Of a DNA stretch of 38,615 nucleotides, positions 32,955 to 38,615 are shown in pieces. The notes under the pieces are model-generated. The model did no database searches, was not told where the DNA came from, and saw only the letters and a program-made list of their open reading frames with translations. The translations under genes and the position numbers were made by a program. The DNA comes from Candidatus Segatella mututuai (lineage in GTDB: Bacteria; Bacteroidota; Bacteroidia; Bacteroidales; Bacteroidaceae): contig DJOI01000054.1 of the NCBI GenBank assembly GCA_002439605.1, positions 1 through 38,615 of the forward strand, given 5' to 3'. Position 1 is the first letter of the stretch. Every line of letters starts with the position of its first letter.

Positions 32955-34079
32955 TTAGTCGTTCAGCAGCATTGGCATAATCAGCATCAGCACATCCTCG
33001 TTCTCGGGCTGTTCGGCAGGAACGATAATGCCCGCACGACTTGGATCTGCCAGCATGATGACAACCTGCTCGCTGTTTAGATTGCTCAGAACTTCCATCA
33101 AGCTGCTTCCCTTAAAACCGATGCTCATAGGTGTTCCTGTGTACTCGCAAGAGAGCTGTTCCTTGGCTGATGTGGCGAAGTCTATGTCTTCGGAAGAAAC
33201 TTCGAAACGGCCATTCTCCATGTGCAGGCGCACTAATTGGCTGCTCTCGCTTGCGAAGGGGAGCACGCGTCTCAAGGCGCTGAGAAGAGCATGGCGGTCC
33301 ACTGTGGCCTGGCTTGGGTTGTCGGTCGGAATCACCGAGTTGTAGTTGGGGTATCTGCCGTCTATCAGTCGGCAGTTCAGCACTCCGTCATGATATTTTA
33401 TCTCGGCATTTCTGTCGTCGAACTTGATCAGTACGTCACCGCCGTCCTTTGTTAGGATGTTCTTTAGCAGGTTGGCGGGCTTCTTGGGGAGATTGAACGA
33501 AGCCGGTGTCTCGCTCTTGATGGAGAAGTTCTTGCTACGTACCAACTTGTGTCCATCACTTGCCACAATAGCGAGTGCATCTGGGGTTAGATCGAAGTAA
33601 ATGCCGTTCATGATGGGTCGCAACTCATCGTTGGCTGTAGCGAATAGGCTCCGTGAGATGTTGTCAATCATGACGGTGGTAGGTATTGTAATCGAATGAG
33701 CGGCATCGTTCATGCTCTGTGTGCGAGGATAGTCCTCGGCACTTTGTGCTGTGAAGTTGTACAAGCCATTCTGGTAGACGATTTTCACGGCATAGCTGTT
33801 TGTGTCCACATCAAGGGTAAGAGGTTGCTCTGGTAGCTCTTTCAGTGCGTCGAGAATCACCTTGTTGGGGATGCAGAATTCGCCTTCTCCCTCACATTCA
33901 GTCAGTTCGATGACGCTTTTAATTACGTTGTCACTGTCGCTTGCTGTGATTTTTATCACGTTGTTAGCAACCTGGAAAAGAAAGCAATCAAGAATAGGCA
34001 AGGAGTTCTTGCTGCTGATTACTTTCGCAAGCATGTTGAGCCTGCTGCTCAAGGCGGAGCTTGATAAAACAAATCTCAT
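32955..34079 (-). CDS. dnaN: DNA polymerase III beta subunit (sliding clamp)
   Basis: A 374-residue clamp protein with the three-domain DnaN architecture. Start MRFVLSSSALSSRLNMLAKVISSKNSLPILDCFLF is standard, and the typical IDGRYPNYNSVIP and the C-terminal LIMPMLLND (the canonical ending is MPMRL) are present. It rings DNA and tethers polymerase and repair partners. It heads the minus-strand run dnaN-exonuclease-coaBC-porD-recN-TPR and has a good promoter just upstream. Confidence 0.5.
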   Translation of the reverse strand: MRFVLSSSALSSRLNMLAKVISSKNSLPILDCFLFQVANNVIKITASDSDNVIKSVIELTECEGEGEFCIPNKVILDALKELPEQPLTLDVDTNSYAVKIVYQNGLYNFTAQSAEDYPRTQSMNDAAHSITIPTTVMIDNISRSLFATANDELRPIMNGIYFDLTPDALAIVASDGHKLVRSKNFSIKSETPASFNLPKKPANLLKNILTKDGGDVLIKFDDRNAEIKYHDGVLNCRLIDGRYPNYNSVIPTDNPSQATVDRHALLSALRRVLPFASESSQLVRLHMENGRFEVSSEDIDFATSAKEQLSCEYTGTPMSIGFKGSSLMEVLSNLNSEQVVIMLADPSRAGIIVPAEQPENEDVLMLIMPMLLND

Positions 34080-34127
34080 GAGTGTTTATAATTTTGTTAT
34101 GTTCTACATTCTTTTCTTTACTGACCA

Positions 34128-34159
34128 CAAAAATACAAAAAATATCGATGACATACAAA
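34128..34159 (-). promoter_or_regulatory. dnaN operon promoter
   Basis: On the minus strand: TTTG (34159-34156), 20-nt spacer, TATTTTTG (34135-34128). Leader to the ATG at 34079 about 40 nt. Confidence 0.5.
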
Positions 34160-34174
34160 AAAAATGGGAAAAAG

Positions 34175-34206
34175 TTTCAGTTTATGAACTATTTTTAGTA
34201 ATTTCG
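34175..34206 (+). promoter_or_regulatory. Possible promoter of the DUF3127 gene
   Basis: TTTC (34175-34178), 20 nt, TAATTTCG (34199-34206): one mismatch in each box but ideal spacing. It would leave an untranslated leader of about 110 nt. Confidence 0.5.
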
Positions 34207-34322
34207 CAGTTCAAAGAGAAAAACTTTCTTCTGCTTTCACTTTGGTTGCAAGGTGCGAGCATGAACAAGTTTCTCGAGAGGAAAGTTGAAGTAACATTAT
34301 TCAAACAAGATTATAAAATAAT

Positions 34323-34760
34323 ATGGAATTACAAGGAAAGGTTATTGCCGTTTTGCCTGAAAGAAGCGGAGTCTCTGCAAGAGGCGAGTGGAAGTCGCAG
34401 TCGTTTGTCATCGAAACCCACGAACAGTATCCCAAGAAGTTGGTCTTCGATGTGTTCGGAGCGGATCGTCTGGCACAGTTCAATATTCAGAGCGGCGAAG
34501 AAATCTCGGTGTCTTTCGATATCGATGCCCATGAGTATAATGGTCGTTGGTTCAACAATGTTCGCGCTTGGAATGTTCAGCACGTTGACCCCAATTCTGT
34601 GGCCATGCCAGGTGGACAGCAGGCAGTGGATGCTCCCTTCCCGCCAGTTGGTGCTCCTGTAGCAGCAGCTCCAGCAACAGGATCCACGACTCCTTTCCCT
34701 CCAGCCTCGGCAGCTCCGACAGCTTCTGAGTCTGGTAGCGCAGACGACCTCCCATTCTAA
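34323..34760 (+). CDS. DUF3127 OB-fold protein with SSB-like acidic tail
   Basis: A 145-residue cytoplasmic protein. Residues 1-95 match DUF3127 (MELQGKVIAVLPERSGVSARGEWKS, IETHEQYPKKLVFDVFG, HEYNGRWFNNVRAWNV), small OB-fold-like domains of unknown function in Bacteroidetes. Residues about 98-138 are a Pro/Ala/Ser linker. The protein ends DDLPF, which closely resembles the DD-(D/I/L)-P-F tip with which SSB recruits DNA replication and repair proteins. With dnaN and an exonuclease next door this suggests binding to single-stranded DNA or to SSB partners; that is inference. It has its own plus-strand unit, divergent from dnaN. Confidence 0.5.
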   Translation: MELQGKVIAVLPERSGVSARGEWKSQSFVIETHEQYPKKLVFDVFGADRLAQFNIQSGEEISVSFDIDAHEYNGRWFNNVRAWNVQHVDPNSVAMPGGQQAVDAPFPPVGAPVAAAPATGSTTPFPPASAAPTASESGSADDLPF

Positions 34761-34784
34761 AAAAGTATACATCTGTTGCTTTCT

Positions 34785-34809
34785 CGTTTGGCACATCTTG
34801 TGCCAAACG
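34785..34809 (+). terminator. Hairpin after the DUF3127 gene
   Basis: An 11-bp stem (CGTTTGGCACA 34785-34795 with 34799-34809) and a 3-nt loop, 25 nt after the stop. No T-run, so terminator function is moderate. Confidence 0.5.
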
Positions 34810-34962
34810 GAGACTATACGTGTTTTGAAGCCTCCAAATATATGGGAAGATCCACTTGGCTGATGATGGCGATAGGTGTCGCCTTCCCGTATGCTTGAGG
34901 CTTGCTTTTTGCGCTGCTTAGGAGGGGCTTGCGCTGCGGATGTGAAGACTTGGAATCAAAGA

Positions 34963-35005
34963 CAGGACTTCCACGGTCGTATAAGTTGTATGCGGAAGTC
35001 CTGTA
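34963..35005. repeat. 11-bp inverted repeat with 21-nt loop
   Basis: ACAGGACTTCC (34963-34973) and its exact complement (34995-35005) lie just past the rubrerythrin stop. Could serve as its 3' end. The rest of 34810-34962 shows nothing recognisable. Confidence 0.5.
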
Positions 35006-35014
35006 TGGGGGAAT

Positions 35015-35557
35015 TTAATAATTGCGAGCTTCTATCTGGAAGTAGCTCTGTGGGTGGTTGCAAACTGGGCAAACTGCGGGAGCTTGCTTTCCTACTACGA
35101 TGTGCCCGCAGTTGGAGCATTGCCAGATGCAGTCGCCATCACGTGAGAATACAACTTTGTCCTTTACGTTCTTCAACAGCTTGCGATAGCGCTCCTCATG
35201 GTGCTTCTCTATCTCGGCCACCATCTCAAACTTGGATGCAATTTCGTCGAATCCTTCAGCGCGTGCTTCTTCAGCCATGCGCTTGTACATGTCGGTCCAC
35301 TCGCTGTTTTCGCCATCGGCTGCTGCCAGAAGGTTGTCGGCTGTACTCTTTATCTCGCCGCCCATGAGGTACTTAAACCACAGTTTGGCGTGTTCTTTCT
35401 CGTTGGCTGCCGTTTCCTCGAAGATGCTGGCTATCTGTACATATCCATCCTTTTTTGCCTTGCTGGCAAAATAAGTGTACTTGTTTCGGGCCTGCGATTC
35501 ACCAGCGAATGCTTCCCACAAATTCTTCTCGGTCTTTGTTCCTTTCAGTTCTTTCAT
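35015..35557 (-). CDS. rbr: Rubrerythrin
   Basis: A 180-residue cytoplasmic peroxidase of anaerobes that reduces hydrogen peroxide. The ferritin-like diiron domain (1-135) has Glu20 (FAGESQARNKY), ANEKEHA (Glu53, His56) and EIEKHHEERY. The C-terminal rubredoxin domain (140-180) has the two CxxC motifs of the Fe(SCys)4 site, CSNCGH (147-150) and CPVCNHP (163-166). Length is typical. It is monocistronic with a strong promoter that overlaps an imperfect palindrome, which could be the site of an oxidative-stress regulator. Confidence 0.5.
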   Translation of the reverse strand: MKELKGTKTEKNLWEAFAGESQARNKYTYFASKAKKDGYVQIASIFEETAANEKEHAKLWFKYLMGGEIKSTADNLLAAADGENSEWTDMYKRMAEEARAEGFDEIASKFEMVAEIEKHHEERYRKLLKNVKDKVVFSRDGDCIWQCSNCGHIVVGKQAPAVCPVCNHPQSYFQIEARNY

Positions 35558-35637
35558 GATGCTTTTGTTTATAATGTTAATGACTTTGGAATAATATTGC
35601 TAATAATATTGAAATGATATCTTGCAACTTGCGTTTG

Positions 35638-35669
35638 CAAAGATATTGTAATTATTCCAAAATAACAAA
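35638..35669 (-). promoter_or_regulatory. Rubrerythrin promoter
   Basis: On the minus strand: TTTG (35669-35666), 20 nt, TATCTTTG (35645-35638). The -7 box is part of an imperfect palindrome (ATATCTTTGCAA ... TTGCAAGATAT) spanning about 35617-35646. Confidence 0.5.
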
Positions 35670-35771
35670 TTGCACGATGTTTTTTTCTCTCCTGTTATTG
35701 AAATTTAACAATATTATCCATGTAAGGTAACATTTGATGCAAAAAAAAAACGAGAAAAGAGGCGAAAAAAC

Positions 35772-35843
35772 TTGGAGACTACCCCCAAAAAACTTGGAGA
35801 CTACCCCCAAAAACTTGGAGACGTCCTCAAAAAACTTGGAGAC
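35772..35843 (+). repeat. Tandem array of a 21-22-bp unit (4 copies of TTGGAGAC)
   Basis: TTGGAGAC occurs at 35772, 35794, 35815 and 35836, in units of the form AAAACTTGGAGACtaccccc. Further copies are at 35863 (inverted), 35872, 36140, 36152 and 36173 (inverted): nine in about 410 bases. The 21-bp spacing would give heptapeptide repeats if translated. Confidence 0.5.
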
Positions 35844-35850
35844 TGGCACT

Positions 35851-35891
35851 AAAAACAAGGTAGTCTCCAACTTGGAGACTACCTTGTTTTT
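35851..35891 (+). terminator. 20-bp perfect palindrome with 1-nt centre
   Basis: 35851-35870 is the exact reverse complement of 35872-35891. It contains TTGGAGAC once in each arm, and ends in a run of T. It could act as a terminator or be the centre of the repeat cluster. Confidence 0.5.
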
Positions 35892-35946
35892 GCGACATAA
35901 TCCACAACTCGCAAAAAACGAAAAAACAAAAATTCCCTCCAACTCG

Positions 35947-36051
35947 AACAAATTTTGCCTCCATTTAAACAAATTTTACCCCCATTTAACCAAATATTCC
36001 ACCTAATTAACCAAATATTCCACCTAATTAACCAAATTTTACCCCTAAACA
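35947..36051 (+). repeat. Second 21-bp tandem array (5 units)
   Basis: Five consecutive 21-base units: 35947-35967, 35968-35988, 35989-36009, 36010-36030, 36031-36051. The third and fourth are identical; the others differ at several positions. The core is AACCAAATATTCCACC or AACAAATTTTACCCCC. It differs in sequence from the TTGGAGAC array but has the same period. Confidence 0.5.
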
Positions 36052-36466
36052 TCTGCCATGCCATTTCATTTTTACATTTATATATACTCAACGCGAGAAA
36101 TTGAGGTAAAGTATTGATAATGAGAGGGAGACATGGTATTTGGAGACAGAATTGGAGACAAATATAGGAAAAGTCTCCAATGCTTTGGCAGCAACGGCAG
36201 CTGGCGATAACTCCAAAATTAAAAAAATATTAAAATTGTTAACAAAATTAACTTTGTTTACTCCCATGGGAGTCAACATCCATTCCGAAAAATTGTTGTA
36301 ACTTTGCACCCGGATTACAAACCAACGCCTTACAGCACCCTATCTCTCGCAAATAGATTCCTCAGAGCGAATGCGGCGTTCGTGGGAACAAATGCGGGAA
36401 ACGTGGGAGCGAATGCAGGAAACAGAGGGAGCGAATGGGACAACAGAAGTCTTCGCCCCAGCAACA
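36052..36466. other. Gene-free stretch with palindrome and promoter-like box
   Basis: No credible gene. It contains three TTGGAGAC copies (36140-36180), a 22-bp palindrome (36256-36277), a promoter-like -7 box (36299-36306) and a degenerate repeat with GAATGC/GGAAAC motifs at 36367-36441. Confidence 0.5.
36256..36306 (+). promoter_or_regulatory. Orphan palindrome and -7 box
   Basis: A 22-bp palindrome with one mismatched pair (36256-36277; core ACTCCCATGGGAGT) followed 21 nt later by a perfect -7 box TAACTTTG (36299-36306) on the plus strand. No plus-strand gene follows. Confidence 0.5.
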
Positions 36467-37750
36467 TCACTTGTGGGTCATGATGCCCAACACCATGTCG
36501 TCGGTGGCACGCATGGCATCGGCTCCGATGGACGTAAGGTTGTGGATGCAGCGATCCACGTCGTCGTCGACGATGCCCTCGGCCGAGGTGACGCACTTGC
36601 CCTCCATGGAGAGCAGGGCGGAGAGCAGGGCGGTGCTGACACCCGACGAGATTTTGAGCGAGCAGCTGGGCTTGGCTCCGTCGCAGATCATGCCAGTGAG
36701 GTTGGCCACCATGTTCTTCACCGAGTTGCAGATGCGCTGGTAATCGCCTCCCATGAGGTAAGTGATGCCGCAGCTGCTACCTATGGAAGCCACCACGCAG
36801 CCGCACAGCGCCGAGAGCTTGCCGAGGCTCTGCTTGATGTAGATGGCGGTGAGATGGCTGAGCATGAGGGCACGGACGAGCTCCTCCTCGGTGTTCTCGT
36901 TCTCCATGGCGTAGACGGCCACGGGATTGGTGGCGCAGATGCCCTGGTTGCCGCTGCCGCTGTTGCTCATCACAGGAATCATGGCTCCCCCCATGCGGGC
37001 ATCGCATGCCGAAGCGGTGCGCGAGATGATGTGCGAGAAGATGCTGTTGCCGAAGATGCCGTGGCTCAAGGGGCGGTCCATGGTCTTGCCCAGGCAATGG
37101 CCGTAGTTGCCCTTGATGGAAAGCTCGGCCGCCCGCATGTTGTATTCCTTGGTCTTCAAGATGAAGCTGATCTCGCCGAGCGGGGCGGTCGTGGCGAAGT
37201 CGTACACCATGCGCATGGAGAGCTGGATGTCGGTGTCGGCATCCTCTACGCCTCCGGGCTGCCGTTCATCGAGCACCACCCTGTCGTTGCGCTCGGCGAA
37301 GACAAAGTGGGTGTGGCTGCCCGAGATGATGGCCGCCGCCTGGTCCTTTCCCGAACGGCAGACCACCTCGATGTAGAGCTTCTCGGCGATGCCCTGCTTC
37401 AGTTTGATGTCGATGTCGGCATCCTCGATGTATCGCTTGCCCTGCTGGAGGGTCTCGGGGGTGAGGTCTTTGAGCACCTCCAGCTCGTACTCGGGCTTAC
37501 CGATGAGGGCTCCCAACGCCACGGCGATGGGCAGGCCTATCATTCCTGTGCCTGGAATGCCCACGCCCATGGCGTTCTTGAGCATATTGGGACTAAGCAG
37601 CACCTCGATGCTGTCGGGACGCTTGCCCAACAGCGTGGCTGACTTGGCCGTACACAACGCCACGGCCATGGGCTCGGTGCAACCGATGGCGGGGACTACT
37701 TCCTTGTTGACAAGAGCGATGATGCGCTCGCGGGTTTTCTTTTCTTGCAT
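36467..37750 (-). CDS. L-cysteine desulfidase-like protein (UPF0597, SDH-alpha fold)
   Basis: A 427-residue cytoplasmic protein of the serine dehydratase alpha/UPF0597 family, related to CyuA/CdsB enzymes that break cysteine down to pyruvate, ammonia and sulfide with a 4Fe-4S cluster. Family hallmarks: GCTEPMAVAL (Cys24), GVGIPGTGMIGLPIA, MSNSGSGNQGI, LCGCVVASIGSSCGITYLMGG and GMICDGAKPSCSLK, giving cysteines that can hold the cluster. Length is normal. Its base composition is much richer in G+C than that of the dnaN cluster and the PUL. A long open frame on the opposite strand is a by-product of this composition. Confidence 0.5.
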   Translation of the reverse strand: MQEKKTRERIIALVNKEVVPAIGCTEPMAVALCTAKSATLLGKRPDSIEVLLSPNMLKNAMGVGIPGTGMIGLPIAVALGALIGKPEYELEVLKDLTPETLQQGKRYIEDADIDIKLKQGIAEKLYIEVVCRSGKDQAAAIISGSHTHFVFAERNDRVVLDERQPGGVEDADTDIQLSMRMVYDFATTAPLGEISFILKTKEYNMRAAELSIKGNYGHCLGKTMDRPLSHGIFGNSIFSHIISRTASACDARMGGAMIPVMSNSGSGNQGICATNPVAVYAMENENTEEELVRALMLSHLTAIYIKQSLGKLSALCGCVVASIGSSCGITYLMGGDYQRICNSVKNMVANLTGMICDGAKPSCSLKISSGVSTALLSALLSMEGKCVTSAEGIVDDDVDRCIHNLTSIGADAMRATDDMVLGIMTHK

Positions 37751-37772
37751 GATATTTTGTTAATTTTGGAAG

Positions 37773-37780
37773 CAAAGGTA
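37773..37780 (-). promoter_or_regulatory. -7 box of the desulfidase-like gene
   Basis: TACCTTTG on the minus strand (37780-37773), 22 nt before the ATG. A TTG with a 22-nt spacer is at 37805-37803, a weak upstream box. Confidence 0.5.
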
Positions 37781-37833
37781 CTAAATTTATTCAAAAAACA
37801 GACAACATTCCTCCTCATTAACACTAATTGTTG

Positions 37834-37841
37834 TAATTTTG
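37834..37841 (+). promoter_or_regulatory. -7 box of the FMN-binding protein gene
   Basis: TAATTTTG at 37834-37841, perfect match, 54 nt before the ATG. No clear upstream TTTG. Confidence 0.5.
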
Positions 37842-37895
37842 CCGCAGAACTCTCGCGAGGGGATTGTTTTTGTAACTAACAATATATAGCAAAAA

Positions 37896-38306
37896 ATGAA
37901 GAAAACGAAGAAAATGAAAGCATGGGTCGCCTTGGGCTTCGTGCTCGTGGCGGGCAGTTTGACGACGATGAGTTTCATGCCCTCCGACGGCATCATGACG
38001 CGGGAGGGAAAGGCCACCGTCGTCAACACGACCCAGCTGGGCAAGAACGTAAAGGGATTCAAGGGCAACACGCCCCTGAAGGTGTACATCGAAAAGGGAA
38101 AGATAGTAAGGATAGAGACGCTGCGAAACCAGGAGACACCTAAGTTCTTCGCCCGTGCGAAGGCTTTGCTGGCGCAATACGAGGGCAAGAGCGTGGGCAA
38201 GGCATCGGGGATGAAAGTCGACGGGGTGAGCGGTGCCACCTATTCGAGCAGGGCGCTGAAAGAGAACGTGTCCCTGGCACTGAAATATTACAAGAAGCAC
38301 AAGTAG
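37896..38306 (+). CDS. Exported FMN-binding domain protein
   Basis: A 136-residue protein with an N-terminal hydrophobic signal or anchor (about 9-27) after a Lys-rich start, then an FMN-binding domain. The segment MKVDGVSGATYSS contains the flavinylation motif D-G-V-S-G-A-T (Asp109 to Thr115): ApbE-type transferases attach FMN to that Thr outside the membrane, as in NqrC and RnfG. It is much shorter than those subunits and lies outside an rnf or nqr operon, so it probably works as a small free-standing extracytoplasmic electron carrier. The partner is unknown. It is followed by a strong terminator. Confidence 0.5.
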   Translation: MKKTKKMKAWVALGFVLVAGSLTTMSFMPSDGIMTREGKATVVNTTQLGKNVKGFKGNTPLKVYIEKGKIVRIETLRNQETPKFFARAKALLAQYEGKSVGKASGMKVDGVSGATYSSRALKENVSLALKYYKKHK

Positions 38307-38353
38307 CAGGGGGCAGCTTCGACTTTCCCCAAAGCAGGCTACAAGACGAAGCA

Positions 38354-38396
38354 TGGGCGGGCTTCCATACCACAGGAAGCCCGCCCACGTTTTTTT
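38354..38396 (+). terminator. Terminator after the FMN-binding gene
   Basis: A 13-bp GC-rich stem (38354-38366 with 38375-38387), 8-nt loop, and T7 from 38390. It separates this gene from the convergent peptidase. Confidence 0.5.
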
Positions 38397-38438
38397 ATTC
38401 CACACGGCTTTCGGCCTGCAAAAAGCACGGTGGTTCGC

Positions 38439-38615
38439 TTAGTCTTCGGGCTGGAAGAGAGGGTCGTCGGCCGTGAGCATGGTGGGCTTCTGGTCGAACT
38501 CTTTGAGGAGCTGTGCGGGAACGTACTGCTTGTCCACCACCAGACGGAACATATACTCCTCGAACCAACGGTTGGTCATGACGAGGCAGCCCTTCTGCCC
38601 GCTGTCGGCACCCCA
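38439..38615 (-). CDS. C1B peptidase (bleomycin hydrolase/PepC-like), C-terminal fragment
   Basis: Only the last 58 codons lie in the window. The peptide starts WGADSGQKGCLVMTNRWFEEYMFRL, the end of the papain-like fold (the Trp after the catalytic Asn, then a conserved segment MTxxWFxEYMF) of family C1B aminopeptidases, and ends DDPLFQPED. C1B enzymes act as oligomeric cytoplasmic aminopeptidases. The extended acidic C-terminus is common in Bacteroidales members. The rest lies beyond the right edge. Confidence 0.5.
   Translation of the reverse strand, partial: WGADSGQKGCLVMTNRWFEEYMFRLVVDKQYVPAQLLKEFDQKPTMLTADDPLFQPED

Noticed and set aside
35015..35557. Nigerythrin or desulfoferrodoxin
   Set aside because: The order of diiron domain then C-terminal rubredoxin with two CxxC motifs fits classic rubrerythrin.
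35734..36006. Plus-strand frame with NLETTPK-type heptad repeats
   Set aside because: It consists of the 21-bp DNA repeats, spans a perfect terminator-like palindrome, and has no promoter or signal of its own. I consider it repeat DNA, not a gene, though not with certainty.
35772..36051. CRISPR array
   Set aside because: Units are contiguous 21-22-bp tandem copies without variable spacers, and no cas genes are near.
36371..37642. Long plus-strand open frame of 423 codons opposite the desulfidase-like gene
   Set aside because: It is antisense to a clear UPF0597 gene. Its peptide is His/Ala/Gly/Asp-rich with no recognisable domain, as expected from GC-rich antisense sequence.

Overview
The window looks like a chromosome segment from a gut Prevotella/Segatella-type member of the Bacteroidales. 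The evidence is SusC/SusD outer-membrane pairs, a hybrid two-component regulator, TAnnTTTG-type -7 promoter boxes, little Shine-Dalgarno signal, a PorD-type protein and a Bacteroidetes-style dnaN/coaBC/recN cluster.

Region 1 (1-26144) is a polysaccharide or glycoprotein utilisation locus (PUL). A minus-strand pair holds a GH97 glycosidase and a GH43/F5-8C gene that has lost its catalytic core. Divergent from it run a GH27 alpha-galactosidase, an M64 metallopeptidase and an unusual zinc-peptidase/prolyl-aminopeptidase fusion. Next come an operon of a DUF6055 HELGH lipoprotein, SusC, SusD and a DUF1735/F5-8C lipoprotein, and then a GH127/GH146-type beta-L-arabinofuranosidase. A truncated Rpn-like PD-(D/E)XK gene is inserted, followed by an S9 peptidase and the 1332-residue hybrid sensor/AraC regulator. 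Alpha-galactosidases, a beta-L-arabinofuranosidase and five peptidase domains, two of them from families that often act at proline, are what one would expect for a hydroxyproline-rich plant glycoprotein such as extensin (Hyp-arabinosides plus Ser-alpha-galactose). This is inference.

The most striking signal is regulatory. Four PUL promoters (GH97, GH27, the DUF6055-SusCD operon and GH127/146) each carry TCGT-N8/9-ACGA, with the promoter-proximal ACGA starting exactly 62 nt before the last G of the -7 box. None has the upstream TTTG box at the 20-nt spacing seen at housekeeping promoters in the same window. One palindrome serves both arms of the divergent GH97/GH27 pair at the same distance. 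It is a good candidate for the operator of the PUL regulator.

Region 2 (26256-34079) holds tRNA-Arg(TCT) and a minus-strand housekeeping run: dnaN, a DEDDh exonuclease, coaBC, a PorD-like gene, recN and a TPR protein carrying an apparently dead trypsin-like domain. Region 3 (34323-35557) has a DUF3127 OB-fold protein with an SSB-like tail, and rubrerythrin. Region 4 (35560-36466) is AT-rich and gene-free, with two 21-bp-period tandem arrays, a near-perfect 41-bp palindrome and an orphan promoter-like site. Region 5 (36467-38615) is visibly richer in GC: a cysteine desulfidase-like (UPF0597) gene, a small exported FMN-binding protein and the end of a C1B aminopeptidase gene.
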